A stretch of DNA of 50,233 nt from Deltaproteobacteria bacterium. Lineage in GTDB: Bacteria; Desulfobacterota; Syntrophia; Syntrophales; UBA2192. Position 1 is the stretch's first letter, and each line of letters begins with the position of its first letter. Of this stretch, positions 16,394 through 25,128 are shown in pieces. A program made the position numbers and the translations under genes. The notes beneath the pieces are model-generated. The model had not been told where the DNA came from and did not search any database. It was given only the letters and a program-made list of their open reading frames with translations. The stretch spans positions 1-50,233 of the forward strand of contig JAAYEC010000017.1 of the NCBI GenBank assembly GCA_012728915.1, given 5' to 3'.

Positions 16394-17200
16394 ATGAAGA
16401 TCGTTCGATTCGTGTCCGAGGAAGGCGCAGGGCTCTACGGGGCTTTCGAGCCGGGGGAGCCAGACAGGGCCCGCGTCATCGAGGGGGATGTCCTGGGGAG
16501 ATTTACCTTGACGACGCGGATCGCGAAGATCGGAAGGATACTGCCGCCGGTGGACCCGCCCAACATCCTGGCGCTCGGATTCAGCTACGGGCGGCATGCC
16601 GGAGAAACGGCGAGCAGGGCTCCGGAGAGCCCGGTGCTGTTCATCAAGGGGACGAACAGCCTTCTGGGACCGGGCGGGACGATCTTTCTGCCCAAGGCGG
16701 GCCCCGAAGAGGTGGATTACGAGGCCGAGCTTGCCCTTGTCATCGGCAAGAGGGCGAAGAACGTTTCGCCTGAAGAGGCCATGGAGTTTGTTCTCGGCTA
16801 TACCTGCGGCAACGACGTCAGCGCCAGGGACTGGCAGATGCGAAAGCAAAAACAGCAGTGGGCCCGCGGAAAGAGCTTTGATACATTCTGCCCGCTGGGA
16901 CCCTTTCTGGTGACGAAAGATGAGATCCCGGATCCGAACAGGCTGCGAATCCGCTCCATTCTCAACGGAAAGGTGATGCAGGACTCCAGCACCTCGGACA
17001 TGCTCTTTCCGGTGGCGCAGATCGTGAGCGATCTCAGCCGTTCAATGACTCTCCTGCCGGGAACGGTTATCATGACGGGCACTCCGGAGGGTGTGGGCTT
17101 TGTGCGCAAACCGCCGGTATTCCTCCAGCACGGCGACGTCATTACGATCGAGATCGAGAAAATCGGGGAACTGACGAACCCGGTCGAACGGGAGCCCTGA
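16394..17200 (+). CDS. Fumarylacetoacetate hydrolase family protein
   Basis: A 268-residue FAH-family enzyme, a group of metal-dependent hydrolases, decarboxylases and isomerases acting on 2-oxo acids. The catalytic domain starts near residue 55 (ILALGFSYGRHA), VDYEAELALVIGKRAKNVS carries the acidic metal ligands, YTCGNDVSARDWQ follows, and the ending LPGTVIMTGTPEGVGF is diagnostic. GAGGAGGG precedes the ATG. It stands alone between a promoter-like region and an intrinsic terminator at 17291. The specific substrate (fumarylpyruvate, oxaloacetate or a homoprotocatechuate intermediate) cannot be read from sequence. Confidence 0.88.
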   Translation: MKIVRFVSEEGAGLYGAFEPGEPDRARVIEGDVLGRFTLTTRIAKIGRILPPVDPPNILALGFSYGRHAGETASRAPESPVLFIKGTNSLLGPGGTIFLPKAGPEEVDYEAELALVIGKRAKNVSPEEAMEFVLGYTCGNDVSARDWQMRKQKQQWARGKSFDTFCPLGPFLVTKDEIPDPNRLRIRSILNGKVMQDSSTSDMLFPVAQIVSDLSRSMTLLPGTVIMTGTPEGVGFVRKPPVFLQHGDVITIEIEKIGELTNPVEREP

Positions 17201-17290
17201 ACCGGCGGCTTCCCCGGGCCACGGAATGCCCTCGCGGTATCGAGCATCACGAACTTGTGGTAAATCCGGGGGGGCTGTGTTATGAACGCA

Positions 17291-17322
17291 GGGGGCTCTG
17301 TGAGGGACAAGCCCCCTTTTTT
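17291..17322 (+). terminator. Rho-independent terminator
   Basis: A GGGGGC arm (17291-17296) pairs with GCCCCC (17311-17316), followed by six T residues (17317-17322). It ends the FAH-family transcript and lies 72 bp before degP, so degP needs its own promoter or read-through. Confidence 0.85.
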
Positions 17323-17394
17323 CGTCGTGAATTCAAAAAATGCGGAAGGCGAGCCCTCGGGGAAAGGACCCATTGGCGCGCACAGGAGGTCTCA

Positions 17395-18930
17395 ATGAGC
17401 GACAGCCCAAACGAGAGAAAACATTTTTTTACGATTCTTGTCGTCTGCCTGGTGGGACTCTTCGTCCTCTCGGTCGTCGGGGTGTTGCGATTTTCGCTGG
17501 CCCCCGGTCTGCGGTCATCCTACGCGGGGGCTGACGGGGCAAGCGCACAGGCAGCGCCTGCGACAACGCCGAAGACCGTCTTCCCATCGACGATCGGGGG
17601 AGCCGCCGCCCCCGGATCGCTCGCAGACCTCGTGGAAAAACTCAGCCCCGCCGTCGTGAACATCAGCACGACCAAGGTCGTCAAGATGGACGGCAAGCGT
17701 TCTCCCTTCAACGACATGTTTCCCTTCGACCGGTTTTTCGGAGGAGAGGACGAGTTTTACCGCCGATTTTTCGGGGACAACCCCGAAAAGGAATTCCGCC
17801 AGCGGAGCCTGGGCTCGGGGTTCATCATCAGCAAGGACGGCTACATCTTCACCAACAACCATGTGATCGAAAGGGCCGACAAGATCAAGGTCCGGCTCTC
17901 GACAGGGAAGGAATACGACGCAACCGTCAAGGGGAGGGACCCGCGGACGGATCTTGCCCTCATCAAGATCATTGCCGACAACAGCCTGCCGACGGTCAAC
18001 CTGGGCGACTCTGACAGGCTCCGGGTGGGCGACTGGGTCATGGCCATCGGCAACCCCTTCGGCCTCGATCACACGGTGACGGCGGGAATCGTGAGCGCGA
18101 AAGGACGAGTCATCGGGGCCGGTCCCTACGACAACTTTATCCAGACGGACGCCTCCATCAACCCCGGAAACAGCGGGGGGCCGCTTTTCAACATGGCCGG
18201 CGAGGTCGTGGGCATCAACACGGCCATCGTGGCCCAGGGACAGGGCATCGGATTCGCCATCCCCGTCAACATGGCCAAGGAGATCCTGGAGGATCTCAAG
18301 GCCAAGGGAAAGGTCACCCGAGGCTGGCTCGGCGTCTCCGTGCAGGACATCACGGAGGATCTGGCGAAGAGCCTCAAGCTCAAGGATCGCAACGGGGCCC
18401 TGGTGACGGAAGTCTTCGAGGGCGACCCGGCGGACAAGGCCGGAATCAAGCAGGGGGACATCATCGTTGAGGTTGACGGCAAGAAGGTGAAGGACACCCA
18501 TGAGCTGCTGCGTTTCGTGGCCGTCCTGCCTGTCGGCAAGAAGACGGCCGTGAAGGTCCTGCGGGAGGGTCAGTTGAAGGAGCTGCAGCTGACGGTGGCC
18601 GAGCGCGAGGAAAAGAAGGAGCTTGCCTCCGGCCGCGGGGAGAGCAAGGACACCTACGGGATGTCCGTTCAGGACATTACCCCCGGCATGGCCAAGCAGC
18701 TCGGACTGCCCTCGGCGGGAGGGGTGATCGTGACGCGGGTCCGCGAGGGAAGCGCGGCTGACGAGGGAGGGCTGCAGCCCTACGACGTGATTCTCCAGGT
18801 TAACAGGGTCAAGGTGAGCTCCGTGAGGGATTTCCAGCGTGAGATCTCCAAGAAAACCGCTGATGACCGGATTCTCCTCCTGATCCGGCGGGGAAAGGGA
18901 ACCTATTACGTGGCCATTCGGAAGGAATAG
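17395..18930 (+). CDS. degP: DegP/DegQ-type periplasmic serine protease (HtrA)
   Basis: A 511-residue HtrA-family protease and chaperone acting on misfolded envelope proteins. Residues 10-33 form a membrane anchor or uncleaved signal segment. The trypsin-like domain has the catalytic triad H156 (TNNHVI), D186 (RTDLALI) and S260 (PGNSGGP), followed by two PDZ domains (about 325-420 and 430-511). CAGGAGG precedes the ATG at 17395; an in-frame opening further upstream runs through the terminator and is not coding. It precedes the glycosylase gene by 22 bp. Confidence 0.94.
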   Translation: MSDSPNERKHFFTILVVCLVGLFVLSVVGVLRFSLAPGLRSSYAGADGASAQAAPATTPKTVFPSTIGGAAAPGSLADLVEKLSPAVVNISTTKVVKMDGKRSPFNDMFPFDRFFGGEDEFYRRFFGDNPEKEFRQRSLGSGFIISKDGYIFTNNHVIERADKIKVRLSTGKEYDATVKGRDPRTDLALIKIIADNSLPTVNLGDSDRLRVGDWVMAIGNPFGLDHTVTAGIVSAKGRVIGAGPYDNFIQTDASINPGNSGGPLFNMAGEVVGINTAIVAQGQGIGFAIPVNMAKEILEDLKAKGKVTRGWLGVSVQDITEDLAKSLKLKDRNGALVTEVFEGDPADKAGIKQGDIIVEVDGKKVKDTHELLRFVAVLPVGKKTAVKVLREGQLKELQLTVAEREEKKELASGRGESKDTYGMSVQDITPGMAKQLGLPSAGGVIVTRVREGSAADEGGLQPYDVILQVNRVKVSSVRDFQREISKKTADDRILLLIRRGKGTYYVAIRKE

Positions 18931-18952
18931 GGGTCGGCCGGACGGAAACGTA

Positions 18953-19672
18953 ATGGATACAAGCGATCAGCTGATCGGCATGTACCGGACGCTGGACCGG
19001 TCGTTTGGACCGCTTCGCTGGTGGCCGGCGGATACGCCTTTCGAAGTTGCTGTCGGGGCGATCCTGACGCAGAATACGAACTGGGCCAACGTGCAGAAGG
19101 CCATCGGGCGGATCAAAGCGAACGGGGCCATGAGCCCGGAGGCGTTATACGGCCTCGAGGACGAGGCTTTGTGGGAGCTGATACGGCCATCGGGCTATTT
19201 CCGGGTCAAGGGGAGACGGCTGAAGGCCTTTCTTGCGGTGCTGTGCGGGGATTTCGCGGGTGACCTGGAAAAGATGCTCGGCGGGGACCTTCACGATGCG
19301 CGCCGAAGGCTGCTCGCCATCCCCGGGATCGGGGAGGAAACCGCGGACAGTATCCTGCTCTATGCGGGCGGAAGGCCTGTCTTCGTAGTTGATGCCTATA
19401 CCCGTCGCATCCTCGAGAGGCACGGGATCCTGAAGGGCAGGCCGACCTACGAGGCAATCCAGCGGCTCTTCATGGAGGCATTGCCGCCCGATGCAGGCCT
19501 GTACAATCAGTACCATGCCCTCATTGTCGAAACGGGAAAGAGATTCTGCCGGAAGGAGCCGCTGTGCGGCCAATGCCCGCTGGGCGGGACATCCGGAAGA
19601 AAACGAATGCCCGGCCAGGACAGGCGGGCGGCGGCGGAGAGAGAGCAGTGTTCATCCGGGAAGAAATCCTGA
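18953..19672 (+). CDS. Endonuclease III-like HhH-GPD DNA glycosylase, probably monofunctional
   Basis: A 239-residue base-excision-repair glycosylase. The N-terminal helical core has FEVAVGAILTQNTNWANV, and the helix-hairpin-helix reads LLAIPGIGEETADSILLYAG. The catalytic aspartate is D147 (VVDAYTRR). The lysine that gives endonuclease III its lyase activity is replaced by E129, and the C-terminal cysteine cluster has only three cysteines (C-x5-C-x2-C), so an iron-sulfur cluster is doubtful. Both features recall the MagIII 3-methyladenine glycosylase group. It overlaps the next gene by 25 bp. Confidence 0.85.
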   Translation: MDTSDQLIGMYRTLDRSFGPLRWWPADTPFEVAVGAILTQNTNWANVQKAIGRIKANGAMSPEALYGLEDEALWELIRPSGYFRVKGRRLKAFLAVLCGDFAGDLEKMLGGDLHDARRRLLAIPGIGEETADSILLYAGGRPVFVVDAYTRRILERHGILKGRPTYEAIQRLFMEALPPDAGLYNQYHALIVETGKRFCRKEPLCGQCPLGGTSGRKRMPGQDRRAAAEREQCSSGKKS

Positions 19673-20790
19673 GGGCGAGGTTTCAGGAAGACCGCCGCAC
19701 GTTCGTCCTGAAGCTCAATGACTACGCCGGGGTCATTCACCTCCACTCCGACTATTCCCATGACGGGCGTGCGTCGATCCGGGAGATCGTCGAGGCGGCC
19801 CGCTCCAACGGCATCGACTTTGTCATGCTCACCGACCACAACTGGCTCCAAGCCAAGTATGACGGCCACGAGCGCTCCTACGACGGCGTTCACCTGATCA
19901 TCGGCATCGAGGTCACCCCGCGCTACAATCATTACATTGCCTTCGGGATCGACGAGCCCCTGATCAGCTGCGACCTGGCCTGGGTCTTTCCCTACGAGGA
20001 CGAACTGGATATCTCTCCGCAGTTCTACATCGACTGGGTGCGAAACAAGGGGGGCATTGGCTTTATCGCCCATCCCGACCACGAGGGATCCCCCAGGTTT
20101 CACGTGAAACAATTCAACTGGAACGACTGGAGCGTAACCGGTTACACGGGCATGGGCATCTGGGACTTCATGACGGACTGGCAGGGGCAGCTGACGGGTT
20201 TCGCACGCGCCCTGCTCAGCTACTATTTGCCCGCCTATATGCTCAAGGGGCCCAAGAAGGAGACGCTCAGGCGCTGGGACGAGCTGAACAGGGCCCGCAG
20301 GGTCGTCGGGATCGGCGAGCTCGACAATCACGAGACCATCAAGGAGATGTTCGGCTTTGAATTCCGCATCTTTCCGTTCAGCAAGGCCTTCCGCTTCATC
20401 CGCACCCACGTCCTGACGGAGGCGAGTTTTCTCGAAGAGGGCGAGCGGAACCGTGAGATCGTCCTGTCGGCTCTGAAGCGCGGCCGGGCCTATGTGGCGC
20501 TCGAGTATTTCGAGGAGACCCGCGGCTTTTCTTTTGTCGTCCTGGACGAGTCGGAAGCGGCCACCATGGGCGACGAGTTCTACCTTGACGACATGGCCAT
20601 CGCCCAGGTCGAGCTCCCGCAAAAAGGGAAGATCCGCCTGATACGCAACGGCGAGCTGTTTCGCGAAACGGTGGGAAGGGAGTTGACCTGCGGGATCGAC
20701 GAGCCGGGCATCTACCGCGTAGAGGCCTATCTCCGGAGAGCCTTCCGGTACCGCCCCTGGATCTTCTCGAACCCGGTCTATGTGCGTTAA
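19648..20790 (+). CDS. PHP-domain metal-dependent phosphoesterase
   Basis: A 380-residue protein of the PHP superfamily (DNA-polymerase-III/histidinol-phosphatase-type phosphoesterases). Metal motifs are visible: HLHSDYSHDG near residue 32, TDHNW near 62, GIEVTPRYNHYIAFG, FIAHPDHEG near 145 and GIGELDNHE near 225. The GTG at 19648 is chosen because GGAGAGAG precedes it; an ATG at 19564 would overlap the glycosylase gene by 109 bp. The last 100 residues (from about 270) are a separate domain whose function I do not recognise. It contains a parS site within its coding sequence. Confidence 0.82.
   Translation: MFIREEILRARFQEDRRTFVLKLNDYAGVIHLHSDYSHDGRASIREIVEAARSNGIDFVMLTDHNWLQAKYDGHERSYDGVHLIIGIEVTPRYNHYIAFGIDEPLISCDLAWVFPYEDELDISPQFYIDWVRNKGGIGFIAHPDHEGSPRFHVKQFNWNDWSVTGYTGMGIWDFMTDWQGQLTGFARALLSYYLPAYMLKGPKKETLRRWDELNRARRVVGIGELDNHETIKEMFGFEFRIFPFSKAFRFIRTHVLTEASFLEEGERNREIVLSALKRGRAYVALEYFEETRGFSFVVLDESEAATMGDEFYLDDMAIAQVELPQKGKIRLIRNGELFRETVGRELTCGIDEPGIYRVEAYLRRAFRYRPWIFSNPVYVR
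20096..20111. promoter_or_regulatory. parS: parS partition site
   Basis: GGTTTCACGTGAAACA matches the parS consensus TGTTTCACGTGAAACA at 15 of 16 positions; only the first base differs, and the central 14 bp are a perfect palindrome. It lies inside the PHP gene, encoding RFHVKQ in frame, as parS sites often lie in coding sequence. parB and parA are 18-19 kb away on the same molecule. Confidence 0.88.
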
Positions 20791-20794
20791 AAAC

Positions 20795-20891
20795 AGGCTG
20801 AAGGCGTAAGACTAAGGGCCCAAGGCAAAGACGAAGAGGATCCGATGGATTCTTTCTGCCCTAAGCCTTTTGCCCTTCGCCTTATGCCTCA
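20795..20891. repeat. Inverted pair of tandem 7-bp units (period-7 family, copy 3)
   Basis: The left arm (20795-20829) divides into AGGCTGA, AGGCGTA, AGACTAA, GGGCCCA, AGGCAAA. The right arm (20857-20891) divides into TGCCCTA, AGCCTTT, TGCCCTT, CGCCTTA, TGCCTCA. About 24 of 35 positions match when one arm is inverted. It fills the gap between convergent stop codons of the PHP gene (20790) and lipA (20893), where it could also act as a transcription-stopping hairpin. Confidence 0.85.
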
Positions 20892-20892
20892 A

Positions 20893-21729
20893 TCATGCAT
20901 ATTCCGCCGCGCGGTAGGAGCTGCGGACGAGCGGTCCGGAGACGACGGTTCTGAATCCCCTGAGAAGCGCTTCCCGCCTGAATCCTTCGAATTCTTCCGG
21001 CGTGTAGAATTTATCGACGGGCCGGTGAGCGGCCGTGGGCTGCAGGTATTGGCCGATGGTGAGGCTCGAGCAGGAAGCAGCGGAAAGGTCGTCGAGGAGC
21101 GAAAGGATCTCGTCCCGGTGTTCCCCGAAGCCGATCATGAACCCGGACTTCGTGATCGGCCCGCCCCGCGCGGCGGCCCGGCGGAGAAGCTCCAGCGAAA
21201 GGGCGTAGCTGCCCTGGGGCCGCAGATCGGAAAAGAGCCGGGGGATCACCTCGACGTTGTGATTCAGAACCCGGGGACCCGCCTCGAGGATCCTGTCCAG
21301 GGCCTCCCAGTTTCCTCGCAGATCCGGGACCAAGACCTCCACCCTGCAATCCGGGATCTCCTCTTTCAGTAGGCGAACACAGCGGGCAAAAAGGCCCGCG
21401 CCGCCGTCCGGGAGATCATCCCGCGTGACGGAGGTGATGACGATGTGGCGCAGCCCGAGATGTTTGGCCGCTGCCGCGAGGCGCTCGGGCTCCGACTCGT
21501 CCACCGGGGCGGGCTTGCCGTGCCGAACATTGCAGTACCGGCAGTTCCGGGTACAGAGGCGGCCTAGGATCAGGAAGGTGGCCGTGCCGGAGCGGAAACA
21601 CTCCCCCATGTTGGGGCATCGGGCCTCCTGGCAGACGGAATGGAGGCCGAGGCTGTCGAGGAGCCCGCGGACCTCGATGAATTCCCGTGAGTTCGGCAGG
21701 GGGACCTTGAGCCAGTCGGGTTTACGCAT
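20893..21729 (-). CDS. lipA: Lipoyl synthase
   Basis: A 278-residue radical-SAM enzyme inserting two sulfurs into an octanoyl group on GcvH and related proteins. The auxiliary cluster cysteines are C33, C38 and C44 (CQEARCPNMGEC), and the radical-SAM motif is C59-C63-C66 (CTRNCRYC). LNHNVEV and SGFMIGFGE follow. The start is the ATG at 21729; an in-frame TTG at 21762 would add 11 residues encoded by repeat DNA. The conserved C-terminal RSSY is present. It closes the glycine-cleavage cluster and serves its H protein. No lipB is in view. Confidence 0.95.
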   Translation of the reverse strand: MRKPDWLKVPLPNSREFIEVRGLLDSLGLHSVCQEARCPNMGECFRSGTATFLILGRLCTRNCRYCNVRHGKPAPVDESEPERLAAAAKHLGLRHIVITSVTRDDLPDGGAGLFARCVRLLKEEIPDCRVEVLVPDLRGNWEALDRILEAGPRVLNHNVEVIPRLFSDLRPQGSYALSLELLRRAAARGGPITKSGFMIGFGEHRDEILSLLDDLSAASCSSLTIGQYLQPTAAHRPVDKFYTPEEFEGFRREALLRGFRTVVSGPLVRSSYRAAEYA

Positions 21730-21733
21730 GGGA

Positions 21734-21801
21734 TGGCCAAAGGCTAAAAGTTCCAGAGACAAGATGAATGATTTCCCTTAGCCTATTGCCCTTCGCCGGC
21801 T
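21734..21801. repeat. Inverted pair of tandem 7-bp units (period-7 family, copy 4)
   Basis: The left arm starts TGGCCAA, AGGCTAA (21734-21747) and decays; the right arm (21774-21801) keeps GCC at 21781, 21788 and 21795, exactly 7 bp apart. It fills the gap between the aminomutase stop codon (21801-21803) and the lipA start codon (21729). Confidence 0.72.
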
Positions 21802-23615
21802 CAGAAGTAGTACCAGATGGAGGAATAATCGTTGACATTCTCTCCGTCTCCGGCCAGCCGCTTGAGGTAGTCGTAGATGGCGACGTCCGTGTGCAGGTAA
21901 TCCAGCGCCGTGACGAGACGCACCTCCCACGAATAGAACCGGTAGATCCGTCGGCCGTCGGGCAGGATGTTGACGATCTCGTGGTCCTGCCAGGCGCGCA
22001 GGTTGACCTTCCCCAGCCGCGGGACGTTGAAGACGGGCTCGTCGGTGCGCACCAGGCCGGGAAGCAGGCGCGCCTCCTCCATCTGCTCCTGCTCCATTCG
22101 GCAGATGGGCACCCTGAAATCGATGGTCTCCTCCTTGCCCTTCGTGCTGAAGGAATAGTAGGGGTCCACGCCGGAGAGTTTCAGCGCCTTTCTCAACAGC
22201 GCGGTCTCGAAGCGGCGGCTGTTGTAGTAGGTAAAGACCTGCTGGTTGTAGACGTTCATCCCGAGGCCCTTGATCCTGCGGATGCACTCCAGTGAATCGG
22301 GGGTCATCTCCGCAGGGTGCTCGAAGTGAGTGACGACGGCCACCTCCCGCTTGCCCCACTGGTGGTACTTGCGGAAAACGTCCAGGAGTCCCGAATCGAT
22401 GCGGAAGGGCAGGGTGACGGGGATGCGCGTCCCGATCCGGATCCGTTCGACATGCCGGATGGCGGCCACTTCGCCGATGAGCCAGTCGAGGTAATCGTTG
22501 CCAAGGGTCAGCGGGTCGCCTCCCGTGATGAGCACTTCGGTGATGCTCTCGTTTTCATCTATCCAGCGGAGGGCCTCCTTCACCTTCTTTTTGGCCATCA
22601 TCACCGTGTCGTCCATGCCCTTGATCTCCCAGTTGCGCTGGCAGTAGACGCAGATCTGGGGGCAGGAGTTGTAGGGCTTCAGGATCAGGATCTCCGGGTA
22701 GCGTCGGGTGACGCCGTCGATGGGGCTGGTGGATTTTTCTCCCATGAAATCCAGGTCGACCCCCTTGCGCCGGCTCTCGGCCACCTGCTCGCAGTAGACC
22801 GTGCTCGGGATGACCTGGGCGCGGATCGCGCGGTCGGAATCGGTTCGGCCCTCCTTGCGGAAGAGCGACAGGTAGTAGGGCGTGATCTCGACGGGGATGC
22901 CGTTCTTCTTCGCGCTCGCCAGGCCGCTCACCTCGTCCTTCTCGAGCTTCACCAGTGCCCGGATCGTATCCATGTCCTTGACGACGTGGCGCAGGTGCCA
23001 GCGGTGGTCCTGCCAGTCCTTTTCCTCGGCCCCGAAGAACCTCAGGATGTCGTCCTTGAGGGCCTTTCGCTCGCGGAGCAGGGTCTTGTCGTAGCCCGTC
23101 CTGTAGCGGCGGAAATACCTGCGGATGCTGCCGGCGTAGTCGTCGAGCTGCTTCGAGCGGGCGATGGCGGCCTCGCGGCCGTCCTTCATCTGGAAGACTT
23201 CCTTGCGCCTGAGGTGCTTTCCGCCCTTTCCGGTGATGCCCAGGAACAGGGCGAGGTACTCGCACAGAAACCCTTCGGAGACCCGGTCGAGCGCTTCCTG
23301 CTTGCCCTGTGCCAGATCGTAGAGAACCTGCATGGGGGAGAAATGGGTGACGTATTCGTTCTCGGTCCGCAAGGTGTTGGAGAGCACCCGGATGCACTCC
23401 TTGGCGTTGCGCTTTTCCACGATGTTGAGATTGACGAAGTAGGTGTCCGACCGCATGTTGAAGAGGTCGCGCTCGAGGCGGTTGAGATAATCGAACAGCA
23501 GGTGACGGGCCTCTTCCATGTGCCTGGAATTTTTGAATATTTGTCTGATCCGGGGCTCCGCTGCCCAGAGCTGCTCGGCAAGTTCTTCCTTGGACCAGTT
23601 CAGCCAGTTCTTCAT
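21801..23615 (-). CDS. KamA-family radical-SAM aminomutase, probable glutamate 2,3-aminomutase
   Basis: A 604-residue PLP- and SAM-dependent aminomutase with a roughly 195-residue N-terminal extension before the KamA core (WQDHRWHLRHVVKD). The radical-SAM cysteines are C318, C322 and C325 (CPQICVYC), followed by LITGGDPL. The PLP lysine corresponds to K536 (RLGK). Clostridial lysine 2,3-aminomutase binds the lysine side chain with D293 and D330; here the aligned residues are K492 (STKGK) and N530 (FNVP). The same Lys/Asn pair marks glutamate 2,3-aminomutase, which makes beta-glutamate, a compatible solute. It lies 54 bp after gcvPB in the glycine-cleavage cluster. Substrate is an inference from those two residues. 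Confidence 0.75.
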   Translation of the reverse strand: MKNWLNWSKEELAEQLWAAEPRIRQIFKNSRHMEEARHLLFDYLNRLERDLFNMRSDTYFVNLNIVEKRNAKECIRVLSNTLRTENEYVTHFSPMQVLYDLAQGKQEALDRVSEGFLCEYLALFLGITGKGGKHLRRKEVFQMKDGREAAIARSKQLDDYAGSIRRYFRRYRTGYDKTLLRERKALKDDILRFFGAEEKDWQDHRWHLRHVVKDMDTIRALVKLEKDEVSGLASAKKNGIPVEITPYYLSLFRKEGRTDSDRAIRAQVIPSTVYCEQVAESRRKGVDLDFMGEKSTSPIDGVTRRYPEILILKPYNSCPQICVYCQRNWEIKGMDDTVMMAKKKVKEALRWIDENESITEVLITGGDPLTLGNDYLDWLIGEVAAIRHVERIRIGTRIPVTLPFRIDSGLLDVFRKYHQWGKREVAVVTHFEHPAEMTPDSLECIRRIKGLGMNVYNQQVFTYYNSRRFETALLRKALKLSGVDPYYSFSTKGKEETIDFRVPICRMEQEQMEEARLLPGLVRTDEPVFNVPRLGKVNLRAWQDHEIVNILPDGRRIYRFYSWEVRLVTALDYLHTDVAIYDYLKRLAGDGENVNDYSSIWYYF

Positions 23616-23669
23616 GTTGTCTCTCTCGGGGCGGTTGAACGTTTGTGCCTGCGCAACGGGCTCGTGCGT

Positions 23670-25112
23670 CTAGCAAAGGGTCCAGCAGACGTCGGGCTTC
23701 CTGGCCGCCAGGACATCGTCGAGGCGCTTGACCGGTGTCGTCAGGGGTGCCGATCTCACGAGCTCCGGGGTCTCTTCCGCCTCCCTGGCTATGGATATCA
23801 TGGCCTCGCAAAACTCGTCCAGCGTTTCCTTGCTCTCCGTCTCCGTGGGCTCGATCATGATGGCCTCCCGGACGATCATGGGGAAGTAGATCGTCGGGGG
23901 ATGAAAACCGTAGTCGAGCAGCCGCTTGGCGATATCCGTCGCGTGCACGCCGCTTTGCTGGACCTGCTTCTCTGCCGTGAAGACGCATTCGTGCATGCAC
24001 GGCCGGTCATAGGCCAGCCGATAACAGGGTTTCAGCCGTGCCATGACGTAGTTCGCGTTGAGAACAGCGTTCTCGCTCACCCGTCGGATCCCGGCTGCCC
24101 CCAGGGCGCGGATGTACGCGTAGACCTTGACCATGACGTTGACGTTTCCGTAGAAGGCCCGTACGCGTCCGATCGTGAGCGGAAAGTCTTCCGACCACCG
24201 GTACCGTTTTCCTTTTTTTACGATCCGCGGGACGGGCAGGAACGGCGCAAGACGCCGCTTGACGCCGACGGGTCCGCTGCCCGGGCCGCCGCATCCGTGA
24301 GGTGTCGAAAAGGTCTTGTGCAGGTTGAGCTGAATGATGTCGAACCCCATGTCGCCCGGTCTTGTGACGCCGACGAGCGCGTTGGCGTTGGCGCCGTCGC
24401 AGTAAAGAAGTCCGCCCTTTCGGTGGACGATGGCCGCAACCTTCTCGATATTACGTTCGAAGAGCCCCAAGGTGTTGGGGTTGGTCAGCATGAGCCCCGC
24501 CACGTCCCCCGTCATCAGCTCCTGCAGGTGCCGGATGTCGACGCCCCCCTCGGCGTTGGAGCGGACCGTGGCAACCTGGAACCCGCAGAGCGCCACGGAC
24601 GCGGGATTTGTCCCGTGGGCCGTGTCGGGGATGAGGATCGTGGTTCGCTTCTGGCCCTTCTTCTCGAAGTGTCTCTTGATAATCATGACGCCCGTGAGCT
24701 CCCCGTGCGCGCCCGCCGCGGGCTGAAGGGTGAAGTCATCCATCCCGCAGATTTCGCACAGGTATCCGGCCAGCCCGTAGAGAAGCTCGAGGTTTCCCTG
24801 GGAGAAGGTCTCCGGCGCATACGGGTGCAACGCCGTGAAACCATCCAGGCGGGCCGCGTTCTCGTTCACCTTGGGGTTGTATTTCATCGTGCAGGACCCC
24901 AGGGGGTAGAAGCCCGCGTCGACGCCGAAATTCCGCCGCGACAGCCGCGTATAGTGACGAACGATATCGACCTCGGCCATTTCCGGCAGATTGAGTTCGT
25001 CCCGCAGGAGGTCGCGGCCGATGAGTCCTTCCAGCGATTTTTCGGGGACGTCGCTGGCCGGGAGGGCAGCCGCCGTGCGTCCGGGCCTGCTTTTTTCGAA
25101 AATGAGTTCCAT
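23670..25112 (-). CDS. gcvPB: Glycine dehydrogenase (decarboxylating) subunit 2
   Basis: A 480-residue PLP-containing half of the two-subunit P protein. It removes CO2 from glycine and passes the aminomethyl group to lipoylated GcvH. The Schiff-base lysine is in [19 protein letters not shown], with [10 protein letters not shown] upstream and [11 protein letters not shown] near residue 125. The ATG at 25112 is preferred because GAGGTG precedes it; a GTG at 25118 would leave no ribosome-binding site. It is separated from gcvPA by 51 bp containing a perfect 16-bp palindrome. Confidence 0.95.
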   Translation of the reverse strand: MELIFEKSRPGRTAAALPASDVPEKSLEGLIGRDLLRDELNLPEMAEVDIVRHYTRLSRRNFGVDAGFYPLGSCTMKYNPKVNENAARLDGFTALHPYAPETFSQGNLELLYGLAGYLCEICGMDDFTLQPAAGAHGELTGVMIIKRHFEKKGQKRTTILIPDTAHGTNPASVALCGFQVATVRSNAEGGVDIRHLQELMTGDVAGLMLTNPNTLGLFERNIEKVAAIVHRKGGLLYCDGANANALVGVTRPGDMGFDIIQLNLHKTFSTPHGCGGPGSGPVGVKRRLAPFLPVPRIVKKGKRYRWSEDFPLTIGRVRAFYGNVNVMVKVYAYIRALGAAGIRRVSENAVLNANYVMARLKPCYRLAYDRPCMHECVFTAEKQVQQSGVHATDIAKRLLDYGFHPPTIYFPMIVREAIMIEPTETESKETLDEFCEAMISIAREAEETPELVRSAPLTTPVKRLDDVLAARKPDVCWTLC

Positions 25113-25128
25113 GGCCACCTCGATTTCG

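Noticed and set aside
17251-17282. Sigma-E type promoter before degP (GAACTT)
   Set aside because: GAACTT is present at 17251, but no TCTGA-like -10 follows at the right spacing, and a strong terminator lies between it and degP.
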